Origin: Antedon mediterranea | Lineage: Eukaryota > Echinodermata > Crinoidea > Comatulida > Antedonidae | Assembly (NCBI RefSeq): GCF_964355755.1 | Contig: NC_092676.1 | Location: forward strand, 20,876,288-20,940,287 | Direction of reading: 5' to 3' | DNA: 64,000 nucleotides | Part shown: positions 41,220 through 54,700 of the stretch, piece after piece | How the letters are laid out: each line of letters opens with the position of its first letter | How positions within the stretch are numbered: position 1 is the stretch's first letter | Translations under genes and position numbers: made by a program | The notes under the pieces: model-generated | What the model saw: only the letters and a program-made list of their open reading frames with translations | The model's database searches: none | What the model was told of the DNA's origin: nothing

Positions 41220-44170
41220 CAGACCTGTGTTAGTATAGTAGACACAATTTTATCAAAAAGAAGTTAAAAAGATTTATCAATGGAAAAAATCATTGAGAAA
41301 AGGGTTTGATCATGGTGTTTTCTGGTTGTAGATTGCATGATTAACACTTCTATAAGCATTGAATTTACATGCTGAAGTTGCACTTGAAAGCTTAAGGACT
41401 CTTTTGTCTGTGGCATTTAGTATGTCCATCTATGGAAACTTCTACATTTTTTATGCTACTTAATTCAAGAGACTAACTGGTGTGATTTTGCCTTCAACAG
41501 ACAACACCACAAATTGGCCGTGAATTATTAAATAGAAGATCTCTGAGATTGTTATAATTTTATCCTACTTGTTATGATTAGCAGTTAATGAGCTTTAATT
41601 GAATGGGCAAGTATTGAAACATCATGTCTAAGGCCAACACTTTTATATTAAGGTCTAGAACTTGTGATGTTTCACATCCGACAAGTAGTAGTTTACTGGC
41701 CAATTACAGGATGGGAACTCAAAACTATGCAATTTTCTTATCCAACATTAATATCTCATACTATTTACTATATTAATAATAATAATAATATATATTTTAA
41801 TTTAACATTTAATTTTTAACACTGTTTTTTGTCTGTAGTTTAATTTCTTTCTCCACACGCAAGTTTATAATCCAGCGCTTGGCAGTGACGTGAACACGTT
41901 GGTGGCACTCTTTAAAACAAATGTTCCTGGTTACCACAGTTATTCAGTTAACCATAAAAGAATTTGAAAATGGCACAATAATATTATATTATAATCTGTT
42001 TATCACAATAACACTTTCATTTTTCTGTTTTGTTGTATTAACTCTTTTATAATGATATAAACATTTTTATCTACGTATGTAAATTGGATGTCAACAAGTC
42101 CTGATACAATGATATATTATTTTTGTTTCTGTCTTTCCCAAATTTGGAATAATAGATATACAGTACCCCATTCCTTTTGGGCACCTTCAGGGGGACATCG
42201 CTATTAAGGAGACACCACTTAAGGGGACACTTTCCCATCATAAAAACAAGGGGAATAGAGGCTTTACCGGGTTTATATATTATATATAATAAAATGTGTT
42301 TTTAATGTACAGTATATAGTTTTATTATTATTATTTATTAAAATGAACAACTAATGCAAATTAACTAGAAATAAAATTGAATCGTTAAAAGATAAAAATA
42401 ATTTATAAAAAATAGTTCAAACAGAAACTAATGTTATTTGAACTCAATGTAGAGGTAAAGTTGGTATTCGTAACACAACTTTATACATAATTTATGTAAT
42501 TACAACAAATCTTAAAGTAAGGTATTATATAGGAGACACTATTCTTCATCTTTGCAATTCAACACTTGGAAAACAAACATGCCATCTTTAGAAAGAAGCC
42601 AAGTAGTAATTTATAAAAAGTAAAGTTATTCAATGGTTTTATTATCATACATAAAGATGTCTAGTTTTACCCGTTAATTGTACTAATGGCTATTAGAGTT
42701 GTTGAGATAAATAATCCGCTGTGTTCTCATCAATATTTTACATATTTCACTGAGATTTAATAGGTAAAATATGTAAAAACATAAACTAAATCCATCAAAA
42801 TAATGATCAAAGTCATTAATTTAATTCATAAAAAATATAATATAATTTAAACTACATAAAACACATTTAAAGTATCAATCCAGTGAGATTAAGCGAGAAA
42901 TGTTTTGATTGTTGTTCGTGGAAAAAATATATTGGAATTGTAATATCCCAATCCTAGCTTGCCAGTTACGGTGATTTGTCATTATTTATCTGGGTCAATT
43001 AAAGTAGTCTGAATTACAGATCATTTATAAAGATCGGCTTGTTCGTGTATTTTACAGACTCTTGCCAAATTGTTGGCAAAACACAATGGTTTATTTTATG
43101 TATTTATGCATGCTCATTACAGAAGGCGATGGATTAAACCGAATAACTTTTAGAACGATTGGTTCTCGTTATTTGCGAAAAATGCTTTGATTATAGGCCA
43201 AGATTTATCATGTGACAACTCATCGAGCATTTATTAGGATTGCATGATAAATATTATACCATGAATCATTATAAGAGTTTAATAATATTACTTTCATTAC
43301 TGAAAACTCAACAATTGTAAACAGTTATATCCATGTTTCAAATTTATATTGTTAATCACTGTTACTGTACTTTTAGCCATCTTCTTCTGAAGACACATGA
43401 CCATCATTGACGGATACTTAATATCAGTTGACTTAACTTCTGGTGTACTCAAGATCTATGTAGTATACCATGTTACACACTTATTTTTTATTTTTTAGTA
43501 TAAATTAGTATATGCTATAAACAGTTGACTAATTCAACCACAAGAGAAGTTAATTCTGTTCAGGCATATGCCTATTGCTTGCTCCTGGCAAGATTGTTCT
43601 TGATAGCATGTTGAATAAATATTATTAAAACCATTCCCTCCCCCTCAACCTACTTTCCTTGTTTTTTTTTTCAGTGAACCAGACAGCATAAACACTTTTG
43701 AACTTTTGGTCATTTTATGATACAATTGTGTTTGTTTCGATTCTGTGAACCAAAATGAAATCAGTAAACAAAAATAACAAAATTCTATGTTAACAAAACA
43801 GAATTGTGAAGATGAATAAATTCCTGCACAACAAACAAAACTCTAAATCTTTTTTTCACAATCAAATTAAAGTTGTTTTGATTTCTTTAGGAATGGCAAT
43901 TGTAACGGTACAATACTTGCGCTTAGTTGTCAACAAGCCATACAAGGTCAGTGTTATAATTTTGAATGAATTCAGTAATTTCATTTTTGTATATATTGTA
44001 ATTTGTGCCTAGCCTACATCTAAATCATATTACCGCTGGACATGACATTGTCATACCCAATCATAATATTTAGTGGGTTGTATTTGTCTACTATAAAATA
44101 TACATAAAGAAAAAATACATTAACTTTTTAAAATGTATTTATTTTGTGAACCAAATAATGTGACTGTAGG
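41220..44170. other. Gene-poor stretch
   Basis: It contains phrases of a repeat mentioning ggggacacctcttaaggggac near 42170-42240, with relatives near 46250-46430. A lone exon-like segment at 43891-43946 has good splice sites but no partner. No gene is called. Confidence 0.45.
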
Positions 44171-44376
44171 CCTGAACAGTTCACCTATGCAATGAAATAC
44201 CGTGCAAAATGCTGACAGACGAGAACAATGAGGTGTCAAACTTGTGAAAGCACGAGTTTGAGACCTGTTTGTGTCGTTGGGTTGCCTTCATGGGTTGAAA
44301 TTTTAAAACATGCGCCTAATCCTCGTACCCTCAGTTCCCGGTAAACAATAAGGCTTTATGTTTGTCTGTGAGTGCA

Positions 44377-44670
44377 TACCTCCGCCTACTGTAAAATTCT
44401 CCTACATAAGATTTCATCTGAAAAAAAAAATGTATTTTGAAAATTCTCTTTCAACACTAGCAAGTTAAAATACTAAAAAGTGGTCCAGAATTGGGACCCT
44501 GGTCCAGATTGCCTCTAACATTTAATGGAATGGTCCTTGACCACATATCTATCTATATTTTCAAAGAAAGATCTTGAAGTTGCAGTAATTTTGTAGGTAA
44601 TCCTGCTAACAAACAAACAAACAAACAGACACAAGCTACTACATATACAGTACCTTCTTGGCGGAGGTAA
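44377..44670 (+). mobile_element. LINE/SINE 3' end ending in ggcggaggt
   Basis: The left boundary is tacctccgcc and the right cttggcggaggta. Before the right end are phrases gtaatcctgctaacaaacaa acaaacagac. This layout is common to RTE/CR1-like 3' ends in marine animals, but the family assignment is uncertain. Confidence 0.5.
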
Positions 44671-44679
44671 ATAATATGT

Positions 44680-47230
44680 ACTTTGCTACATAGTACTGTA
44701 TCATTGATTTTTACTACTATTCAGTACATAAAAACATGTATTAGGTCTAAAATTGTGCCTGCCCTCAAGTCTAAAACTTCAAAGCTAAATAAATAATTTT
44801 TAAAAAAACGTTAGGCCTATATGGATTAACATTATTTGTTTAACATGTGTTTGAATGATGATAATGTGTTTGTAGGATTTAATCAAGGTTGTTTTGTACC
44901 ACGTACACAGTTGTTTGTAGTTATTATTGAAAACATAATTTAAACATTTGATTGTAATTGTTATGTCATTTTATGATACACTTAATTAGTCTAACTGCTA
45001 ATTTACATATGAACAATGGAATAGTGGTGTACAGTGGTGTTACTGTATTGGAAAATTGTGATCAACTAAAAAGTGTATAATGAAGTTATGGCATTTGTAT
45101 CATTGTTTATTAAACTATTTGTCCTGGTCAGATGCTTGCCCTCTTTAACATAAGAGTACTTTATATATTATTTATAATAGCTTTTTAACAAAATGTTAAT
45201 AACTGTGGAATAATTTAGTTTTTTATATCAGATTTTAGCAATTGTCATCTTTACAATGTTTTTTCTTTTAAACTCAGTGTTTTTATGTAATTTTAAAACT
45301 TTTTTTCAACTTCGGCTGCCAACTTACTCGATCGACCCCACGAATATTGGTCCTGTTTCTAATTTTATATTACGAGATATTAAATATGTCACATAATCAT
45401 AATGCAAATTGGGAAGGGTATGTACATTAGAGGAACCATTATTTTGAAATAGTGGGTCCCAGAGCCTAAAAATTAAAAGTGCTGAACTTAACCAAATGTT
45501 CTATTGTATTTTGCTTCCACGGGATTCACCTATATTTTATCAACAATTTACCAATCAGTGTAATATATTTGATAAATCCAATTTAAAGGTGTATATAGTG
45601 CCAAATTGGTTGTAATTTACTTGTTTTTGGACTCAAATACATGATGTACTACTGAATCATTTGCTTTAAAAGACATACTGCACCAGAGTAACATATTTCA
45701 TACAAGGCCTCATCAAAAGATATACAATGTAATGATTACAAATCAACATACAAGAAAATGAAAGGAGTGGTTTCAATAGGACAGGCTATCAACACTTCTT
45801 TTAAGGTCTTTCCAATTCAGATGTTGGAGTGGTTTATGTCAAGAGGGTATGGACATCTAGTAGAAATCTTTAATAATAGATACATTGTCTATTACTGGTT
45901 ACTACAAGGCCTAAGCTAATCTTTCTTTTCAATTATATGTTTTTTATTAGAAAATTCCCATCTGTTTTCTTTTGGTGTTATAGCTAAAAATTATTTTAGT
46001 ATACACATTTTTTGGTCGTATTTAAATTTACCAATGAAGTCTTTAATTAAATTACACTGATGGTTATTTTTGCATTAAATGATTGATCGAAATAATTTTT
46101 TTATTTATTTTTTTTAACAAATTAAACTTATTTTGATATCCGTAAATAACTATTTTGATACCATTTCATTGTTTTGCTGCACAATTTTTGTTTGATTCAA
46201 AAAGATTATTTAAAGTTTTAGGTTTATTTCAATAGGTTCACAGATATGCAGTAGGTACAATCTCCATTTAAGGAGACACTTTGGAATACCCAAAAAAGTG
46301 ACAGTATTAATAGGGTGTCCCCTGTATAGCGGTTTGGTGTGGTGTATAATACTGTATTTCTCCTTTTACGTTTTACATGAAAGTACTGTATAGAGGTGTC
46401 CCCTTGGAGTTGGTGTGCCCCAAAAAAGTGGTCATGGCTTTTAAAATCGTGCCACTGATGTCATTGCCAAACGATTTAATTATTGCGGACCTTAAATTCG
46501 TAATGTATTCATGTTTCACACCATGTTATGGTGGCCTCATTTCTGATGCTTAAGAATGTTCCGTATGAATTTCTGTTTTCTGAGTGTATTAACGAGTCCT
46601 GAAAATGCGGTCATGGAATAATATTAAACCTACGAAATAGAATAATTAATAATATAGTATCCCTTAGGTTATAGTATGTTTCTGTGTTTTATGGTAAAGC
46701 TAATTTATTGCTACTAAAAAGCTTATTCAGAGAATAAGATTAGTTGATGAGTGCAGTTCATTAAATTTTATCTGGTGATTAACAATTCAATTGATCTATA
46801 TTGACAAGGTTAATCTCAATTTTGCAATTTCATATTCCAATAAAGATTAGAATTCTTGTCCTAGAAATTAAGAGATAAAACCATTTATTTGCATGGATTA
46901 AAATAGAAATAGAGGTTAGCACAGTAAGTCCCACACCTTAAATAAAATACAATAACTAATACTAATAATAATGATACACAAAAGTTTTAAAAATGTTTTA
47001 TTTTTTTGTATTCATATACCCAACAGCGTTCAATTCCAATTACTGGATAAGACAGGGTGGCGCCAGTTGGATACCAGGGCCCGTCGGGGAAGCTTGTGTT
47101 TCGTTAGTCGAGAGAAAAATGTCTTGCATTAATAATGTAACGTAACTTATATAGGTACCTTCAAACTCTACTGTTTTGGAGGTGTTTTCTCAGTAATTTT
47201 TGGCCATGAGAAATATTAAATATATTTTGA
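44680..47230. other. Gene-poor stretch
   Basis: AT-rich; only repeat debris such as the aggagacactttggaatacc / ggtgtccccttgg words at 46260-46430 was noticed. Confidence 0.45.
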
Positions 47231-47231
47231 T

Positions 47232-47305
47232 TAGGCAAGGATTTGAACTCATGAACTTGGGGTCACCAAGCAAACATGTTAACCACTAACACTGCAGTGC
47301 CACCC
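47232..47305 (-). mobile_element. tRNA-derived SINE head
   Basis: On the minus strand, ggtggcactgcagtgttagt ggttaac resembles an A box and gagttcaaatcc a B box, 74 bp apart overall as in a tRNA. Acceptor-stem pairing is not kept, so it is a retroposon head, not a tRNA gene. Confidence 0.55.
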
Positions 47306-47309
47306 TTAT

Positions 47310-49165
47310 TTATCATGATATAATTATTATTCAATATAAATAAACTGTATGTGTATTCGTTTATTCAATTATATATAAAGTGAATCATAATTATCTGTAC
47401 TTCTGAAAATATCATTTTTTCCAACAAACTTCCAACTGGTAAGATGTCATGATTGGGTTTAAATTAGTAGTCTCACACTGCTCCAAAAAGTAGGATGCCC
47501 TGTACAAACCATGAATTGTATAGCGATAGTATTATTTCCAACTGTGACTGGAGACTGTTCAAGTATACATGCAATGCACAGTAATATTAACTTGTTGTTT
47601 TGTAAGTATTGTTTCATCATGTGTAATATTTTAAGTACATTGCCCTATTCATTAAAATAATATCAGCAGTAAGATGGCTATTACTGTTTCACCACACACT
47701 ACCTGTCCCACTAACCTCTTTCTTTCTTTTATTTACCCACAAATATAAAGTATAAACATTGTAACATAAATAAAACATAATACATCAAGGGAAGGGCTAA
47801 ACAATATTTAAAACTAATTATAAAGTTCAGCCCCTAAACATTGATATATAAACAGTTTCCAAATATCATGCAACATTTATTAGAAATTTCTCATATAAAC
47901 TATATATCAATGGCATTAAAACCATGTGATCAATTGAAAAGAAACTTTACAGAACTGATACTGGGGATTAGGTATGCAGATGGACAGTGGGTATGCAGAT
48001 GGACAGTGAGTATTTTGCCCAATCCATAGTGCAATTGGTTGTGGATTTAAATTAAAGTAAATATATAATAACCGCAATATATATTTTGTCAATGTGGTAT
48101 ATTGTTTCAATGAATAAGTAAGTGAAAGTATATTGCCCATTTAAAACAATGTAGGCAGATAATATTGGTTGGTTGGTTGGGCAACATTGGTTGACCACAT
48201 GCTGTTACTAACATCAATCGACCGTGTAAAAAAGTATTGTGCAATATTTTTACAATTTACATAAACAAAACATCAACATTATTCAACACCAATTTATTTT
48301 ACCATTTCCTTTCATATGTTTTAAACAAAGTTATTGTTCAAATTTCATATCCTATTTTTGATAATTAATAATTAAAAAAAATAATTGTAGTCACTCCCAT
48401 TTGTAGTGGTAGGCACCAAATGATTATACACTATATTACTGTATATTTTTGAGATGTTACTCAATTTACATTTAACTATTATTGTTGTTTTAAATATTTG
48501 AAATTGTGTATTTGTGATGTTTGTTTTCCACAACATTTAATGACAATACCATAATTCAACAAATACATATATCCTAACAGGTTTTTTTTTAAACAATTAT
48601 TAAATTAATAACAAAAAAGACTTTTGAACCTTACGTTTGGTTGGCTTCTTGCCACACCAATGTATAATAGCCGCAAGTGTTTATTAACCAGTTCTATTGT
48701 TTCCTTTTCCGTGATCTTTTTACCGGGTCATAAACAGTACTTTCTTTGGTTGAATCTTATATTATAATTATTATTAATGGTGAGGGTGTTGGTGGAGAAG
48801 TCTATAGACATACTGTAGGAACTATGATAATATACTAAAAATTGCCGCAGTGAATGCTACTAGCAGATGATCTACTAGGCCTACTGTGAACATACAAATG
48901 TCCTCAAACCTAATCAACTAATCAAGCATGCTTAAAGATAGCGGAAAGGGGCATCGGATTGCATAATCCATGCCCAAAAATTGGCTGTCTGGAGGTCCAG
49001 CGTTTTAGTGGAAAACAAACTCCAAAAATAGGTTCTGATTCTATTTGTCAAACTATTTATAAAGTTTAAAATATATTAATCATAATCATAAAGTTTCTCA
49101 GTTTTTCTGAGTTACAAAAAAAATTATATTATATAAACTATCATATTTATTAGTGAACCCAGTGG
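47310..49165. other. Gene-poor stretch
   Basis: Short tandem words only (gtatgcagatggacagtg twice at about 47971-48008; ggttggttggttgg near 48168). No gene recognised. Confidence 0.45.
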
Positions 49166-49170
49166 TCTAT

Positions 49171-49404
49171 AAAGCTCTGTCTACAATATCAAATTTTATC
49201 TGACAAAAAACTGTGTGATGTGCCCATATACGGCCATAAACGGCCATAATGATGTTGTATCACTACCATATTTGCATATTTGGCCTTATTTCGTGTTCCC
49301 AAATATGGTAGTGATATGCCCAAATATGGTGGTGATACAACATCATCATCCCCATATATGGATACATCACACATTTTTTTGTCAAACTAGTAGACAGAGT
49401 TTTA
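49171..49404. mobile_element. MITE of the AAGCTCTGTCTACACTA family, copy 4
   Basis: The left end is aaagctctgtctacaatatc and the right end caaactagtagacagagttt. The inside is a long imperfect palindrome of tgtgatgtgcccatat and atcactaccatattt words (for example atatggtagtgatatgccca near 49303). Confidence 0.8.
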
Positions 49405-49572
49405 AAACTAGATGTTGAATGTGACATAGAAGTGATGCCATCAGAACATGTTCTCTTGTGACCGCTGTATATCTGTAGCGTAATTATATTTGACCAATGT
49501 AGCCACATTGAGCTTTGATTCTGTTGAAGTTCACGATGTGGAAATCGTGTTATTTTATTTATTATTTATTTA

Positions 49573-50894
49573 TCTATATATAAATTTACGTAAGGGCAAA
49601 ATTCGGTAAATCGCGCCTTACTTCTATAATTTTTACTCGATGGTATATAAAGTTGGTTCGTACTTTCGGTACTGATTTTAACCACCTGATGTAACCCTGT
49701 TTACTAATTAAATTTAGTTAGATAATTAGTTATTGACGATTAAAACGAATTTAGGTTCTAAGATTTGCCCCAAATAGGGGTGTTTTCCGATCGTGGTATA
49801 CACTGTATAATGGATGTCCGTCTTGAAAAATACCCGCCACAAAAATGCGAGGAGGCTTCGCATTTTCCTATCTCCTCCTACGATAATTGTTTTTAATAGC
49901 TGAAAACCGGTTGAACAGCTAGAGTACACCATCATAATGTTGAAGACAGGCCGATTTTCTTTAAAAAATACTATTTTGATAGATTTAATATACGATTATA
50001 CAAATCTATTGATTTGCGATGAATGGAACATCCCAATCTCTCAGTCTGCCAGAGTTTGGTTTAACACAAGTACTGTAGGTAAATTTATGAGCCCTTGGTT
50101 TAACACATACGGTAGGTAAATATATGGGCCCTTTGAGAATAAACTTGTGAGATTGTGGATAGGCTCTACTGTTAGATATATAAACACATTATTATATACA
50201 AATAAACTTTATACTGACAGTTCTTTCTCAACGTTTGTATTAATTAATAATTACCAAATATAAACGTCGTAGTGGTGTATCGTGACATGGTACTTTAATA
50301 TTTCAATCGATTATGACAGTGACAGTTTTAACTAAACTAAATAAAGAATGTTCTCTAATATAATTAGGAATCTCTTGCCATACACGGGGAAAATTAGTGT
50401 ACAATGAATATTTAAAAGAAATAAATAAATAAATAAAATAAAAAAAGTATTAAATCGCAAATGTTTTACTGTATTTAGAGGTATATTATTTATAGGCCTA
50501 TAAAACATGAAAAAAATATTTCGTTACTGAGTGGATAAAGAATATATTTAAAAATTGTTCCTCTTTGTACCTATCCGCTTTCCCATCCCTCAACCCTAAT
50601 GTTACATACAAAACACAAATTGGGTTTCTTTAAATGAGTCCAAATCAAAAACTTGGACTCATTTTGTGATAAGTTTCTCCTTCGGAAGTAATTCCCAGGG
50701 TGCTAATTTTAGTTGACTACATAAATCATCGTGTCTATTTATTTGTTTCTGTAAACGACAATGTATAGGCCTATAGTCCTGCGGTACGTACATTTGAAAT
50801 CGCCAGTTTTGTTACGCTGAAATTACTGTGTATTCGAGAACCATCTGTGGGAACGACCTAGATGGTACGCGAGCGAAGCGAACGTACCATCTAG
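49573..50894 (+). mobile_element. Non-autonomous Helitron, copy 2 (1322 bp)
   Basis: The same termini as the SYCP3 intron copy: TCTATATATAAATTTACG after A, and a hairpin followed by CTAG before T. The first 400 bp are close to identical to copy 1. It carries one rather than two versions of the internal block, plus an extra insertion at about 50335-50450 ending in an AAAT-rich tail. No coding capacity. Confidence 0.9.
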
Positions 50895-51405
50895 TTTTAT
50901 TAATTTTAGCAACATTAAAACAATACATAAACCTTGAGTGTGCCAAGGAGTGGCAAAAGAGGTCAAAGGACCACTGTCGCCATAAGGCGTGCCACACCAC
51001 CAACATTTCTCATAAGAATTTTGCATATCTTTCTAATATGCATTAATTTAATTCTTATTTATTTATATGATATTTTTCTTTATTAATTGAGAGTCACACA
51101 ACCAAAAATCAGATCATAACAGATGGTTTGATATCATTATGTAGGAGTTATTTTTGTCTATCATTTGCAGTTGGTCAAATGCTTTAACAATTAAAACATA
51201 TTAATGTGATGTTTTCACTTTGTCACCTCATTGGTATTACCAACTGTTATTATTCCTTTCTGATACTATACGTTTTCGAACTTTTTTTTTCAGTTGTCTT
51301 GGGTCAATTTGTTTGGTTTATTAGGCTTTTTCCTGGTTTATTTAACAATAACATTTTCTTTCTTTTTAAACTTGTGTTAAACAGCGCATAGCTGTGAGTG
51401 AGCGT
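50895..51405. other. Intergenic stretch between Helitron and SINE
   Basis: No gene recognised. Confidence 0.4.
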
Positions 51406-51408
51406 AAT

Positions 51409-51728
51409 GAGTGAGTGGCCGAGCGGTTAAGACAGTGGAACCGTAATTACGTAGCCATAACATCGGCAGGGGTTCGAGGCTCACTCACTCCATGGTTCTG
51501 GTGGTAGAACGAGTCTTCTCGGATAAGGACTATAAACCGTAGGTCCAGTGTACACATCTAGCTCGTGTGCACTTTAAAGAACCTAGTACATCTTTCGAGA
51601 CGAGTAGGGGGTTACCCCGGTGTATTAGTACATCACAGCCACTGATCACCAACTGGGCCCTCTGGGAGACCAGTCTTTGACTGAAGAGGTTACTCAGTAT
51701 AAATATAAATTTCATTCATTCATTCATA
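51409..51728 (+). mobile_element. tRNA-derived SINE, nearly full length, ATTC tail
   Basis: The head has acceptor-stem halves gagtgag (51409-51415) and ctcactc, an A box tggccgagcggttaagac and a B box ggttcgaggct, as in a class II (Ser/Leu-like) tRNA. A body follows with ggataaggactataaaccgt, cactttaaagaacc and a gggccctctgggagacc segment. It ends in (attc)n. The body words resemble conserved core domains of marine-animal SINEs (possibly the Nin type, from memory). The T stem is poorly paired, so it is not a working tRNA. Confidence 0.8.
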
Positions 51729-51729
51729 G

Positions 51730-54700
51730 AGACTATTTGTATTTTGTACTACCGTATACAAATTTTAAACCATTTACTGCAAATGTGTATTGTATATAAC
51801 TCAAGATGCTAATCTACAGTATATACTGATTCTTTATACTTTCCAATGTGATAAGCTGCCATCTTCTATAGTTCCTCGTTCAGGGAGCCACTCCTTATAT
51901 GGTATATAATCGACTGTCCCGTCAGTCGGGACTTTTACATGGCTATTTTGGTTTTGGTCTTGGCTATTTTCTGAGTTTGGCCTAAGAGAAGTCTCACCTA
52001 TCCTTTATCCTACATCTCAACAAAAACACTACCAGTGCTTAATTTTGTGTCACATTATGTTGTGTGATATAAGGTGACCCACTACAGTATTTCTTAATTA
52101 AAAGCCCTCCCACTTTATAATTAGGGTTAAAATGCCTGTATTTAATACTTAAAAAATCAACTATTTACCACTCAATAAGATTAAACAATTATACAGTAAA
52201 TCCTCTTAAATTATTTTTCAATAAAAATCATAGATCACTGCGACAAGATGCCTTTTGTTACTCTGCATCCCTGATTACAATTTGTCATTTGAACTCGTAA
52301 GTTGTGGACTAGTTAATCAAGCACATTGGTAATATCTAGGCCTAGGTCATAATAAATAATAAATAAGTATTTATGATATATTGCTTAATTTTTTTAATGA
52401 TATTTTTAATATTTATGTAAATTTTGTGCTAAATTACATTACACCATTTAGTTTGTCATTTCAACACATTGTTATCCTCTTATTACTTCATAAAATTTTA
52501 TCATTATTTGGTTTAATTTATTTAATGTAAATTTGTACTAAATAACAATGCACAATTAATTTTAATTTCGAAACAGTAGGAAATTTATCTTCTCTCATCG
52601 CGTATGTTTTGATTTTATTTGTCAACCTGTTGCAAGTACTTTGACCGAGTGTATTCCTTAAGTTTCTTAATATTTGCAACGCAATAGTCCAATTGCGGTA
52701 CTCCAATGAAAGGTATATTTCCATGACAATCAATTATATAAAGTACACTAACATTGATTACTTTCCAAGTGATTTGAAAAATTGTTTACTGATGTCGTAC
52801 TTCCAGACAACAGTTAATAGTAAATAATTCAACTTTTTAATTTGTCTGATTTGTTTGGCTTCTACACTAATTCTACACTTATTTGTGCCTTCCATGGCTA
52901 TCTCCTATGGAGTATGGTTGTCGCATTTATTTTTTTTAGAATATTACTATTATTATTTTGGTAAGGTAACCCAACTTAGTGAGGATACATAGCAACAACA
53001 GACCCATATAGCAAGGGTAGGCCCATCAACCATAGACAAATTAAGTTAAGTTTAAGTTACTGCTATATAATCTATAAGAGCATTATTAATTTGATTTGTT
53101 ACAGTTGAGAAATATATTGTTTTTTTTTTCTTCGTAGGTAAAATTTAAATATGAACCGAACCTATATATTTTACGTGATCTACCGCCCAAGGTTTTCTGA
53201 ATTAACAATGCATAATGGAAATACTAGGCTTATGCCGCTTTAGTACTATACATTTAACAAAGCCGGTTTCAGTGTAAATTGTGTATACTACTCAATTACA
53301 ATAATGTGTATACAGTACTTGTGTATGGTATAATAGAACTGAATACTCAAATCATACTAATATAACATTGAGCAATCTGTTTCTTTCTGATATAATATGT
53401 AATAACTTGGATAAAAATCAAAAGTGAAATTAGGAATGATTTTATAATCAGTTATTTAGCAGACAGACACATTGTTGTGACTACCCTAATTAATATTCAA
53501 TTGAAATTACAACCATACCAATAGTTGCTGTTATTCTTTCATATTGATGATATACTAAGCGACTATTGCTATTGAGTCTAACAGTCATTCTTTGAATGGT
53601 CAGAAACATATGAGCATGCATAGAATGACTTTTTGACTTGGCAGCTTTGTGGTGCGTCATGAAAATAAAGGTGAATAAATTAGGAGTTTGCTTACCAATT
53701 TTTACCACAATTTTTTATGTGTCCGGATTGAATTTTATATTTCAATTTTTGTTAATACGTTACTAATTAATTTTAAATAAAAAAAAAATTAAAAAATAAT
53801 ATTAGCTGCAATCCAATTCATTTTGAAAACCCCTGACAAATTGTTTGTTATCCAATGTTAAATACAATACAGTAAAAAAGTTTAAATGAAATTATACAAT
53901 GTATGTTTTTGTCTATTGTTTTAAAAATTCACATTAGCTGTTCAAATTCAAAATCTTAAACCTCAGTGTTTGGTTTTCTAAACATTGTAATATTCTTTCC
54001 ACAGATTTTTTATATATAATTTTATTCAGCTTTATCTAGATTTTTAAAGCTATAAACATAACATTCTGAAATGGAATGAATTTATGGATTAATTTTGATT
54101 GACATATGTTCCAATTAGTAGTGGTCTTGACATAATTTTTTGCCTTGCAACACACTTTTGAATTGTTTCTTTTCTAGTAAAAGATCTAGGAAACAAGGTT
54201 ATGTGGATTTATGTATGACCTTCATCCACACCTCAGATAGAATACACAAGCAATAAAAACTTGCAAAGTCACTTTTCTTTTTTCTCAGGTGTACACTAAT
54301 CCATGTACAATAACAAATAGTGTTTAGCAGCATATTAGCCCCTCTTCAGTTACTACTAGATTTCAGTGATGGTTGTTTTGTAAATGTTTGCCTTTAAATC
54401 TGACCATTAACACTATTTTGTAGAACTGTTGTATACCAAGGCTTATGTTTCTATTGGATCTATTGTATTGGACTGTTAAAGTCACTTAACAGCTTAGTTT
54501 AGACTCATGCTAACATTTATTAGACTTTTGTATCATTTGAATATTTGGAACAAAATTAAATGAGTAAAAGTATTAAAATAGTTATCGTTATATTATGAAC
54601 TGTAGGCCTTATGCTAAAAAATAAATATAAAAACATTTTAAAGAAAGCAAAATTTAAATTCCTTTAGTTCAAAAAGTATTAAAATAGTTCTTGTTATATT

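Noticed and set aside
40950-41267. Frames of 105 and 86 aa, rich in Leu, Ser, Pro and Phe
   Set aside because: Low-complexity reading of a polypyrimidine tract.
43891-43946. Exon-like 56-nt segment (MAIVTVQYLRLVVNKPYK) with good acceptor and donor
   Set aside because: No partner exon or recognisable family on either side; a single exon-like match is expected by chance.
51409-51495. Class II tRNA-like gene with A and B boxes
   Set aside because: The T stem is poorly paired, and a SINE body and ATTC tail follow, so it is a retroposon head rather than a tRNA gene.
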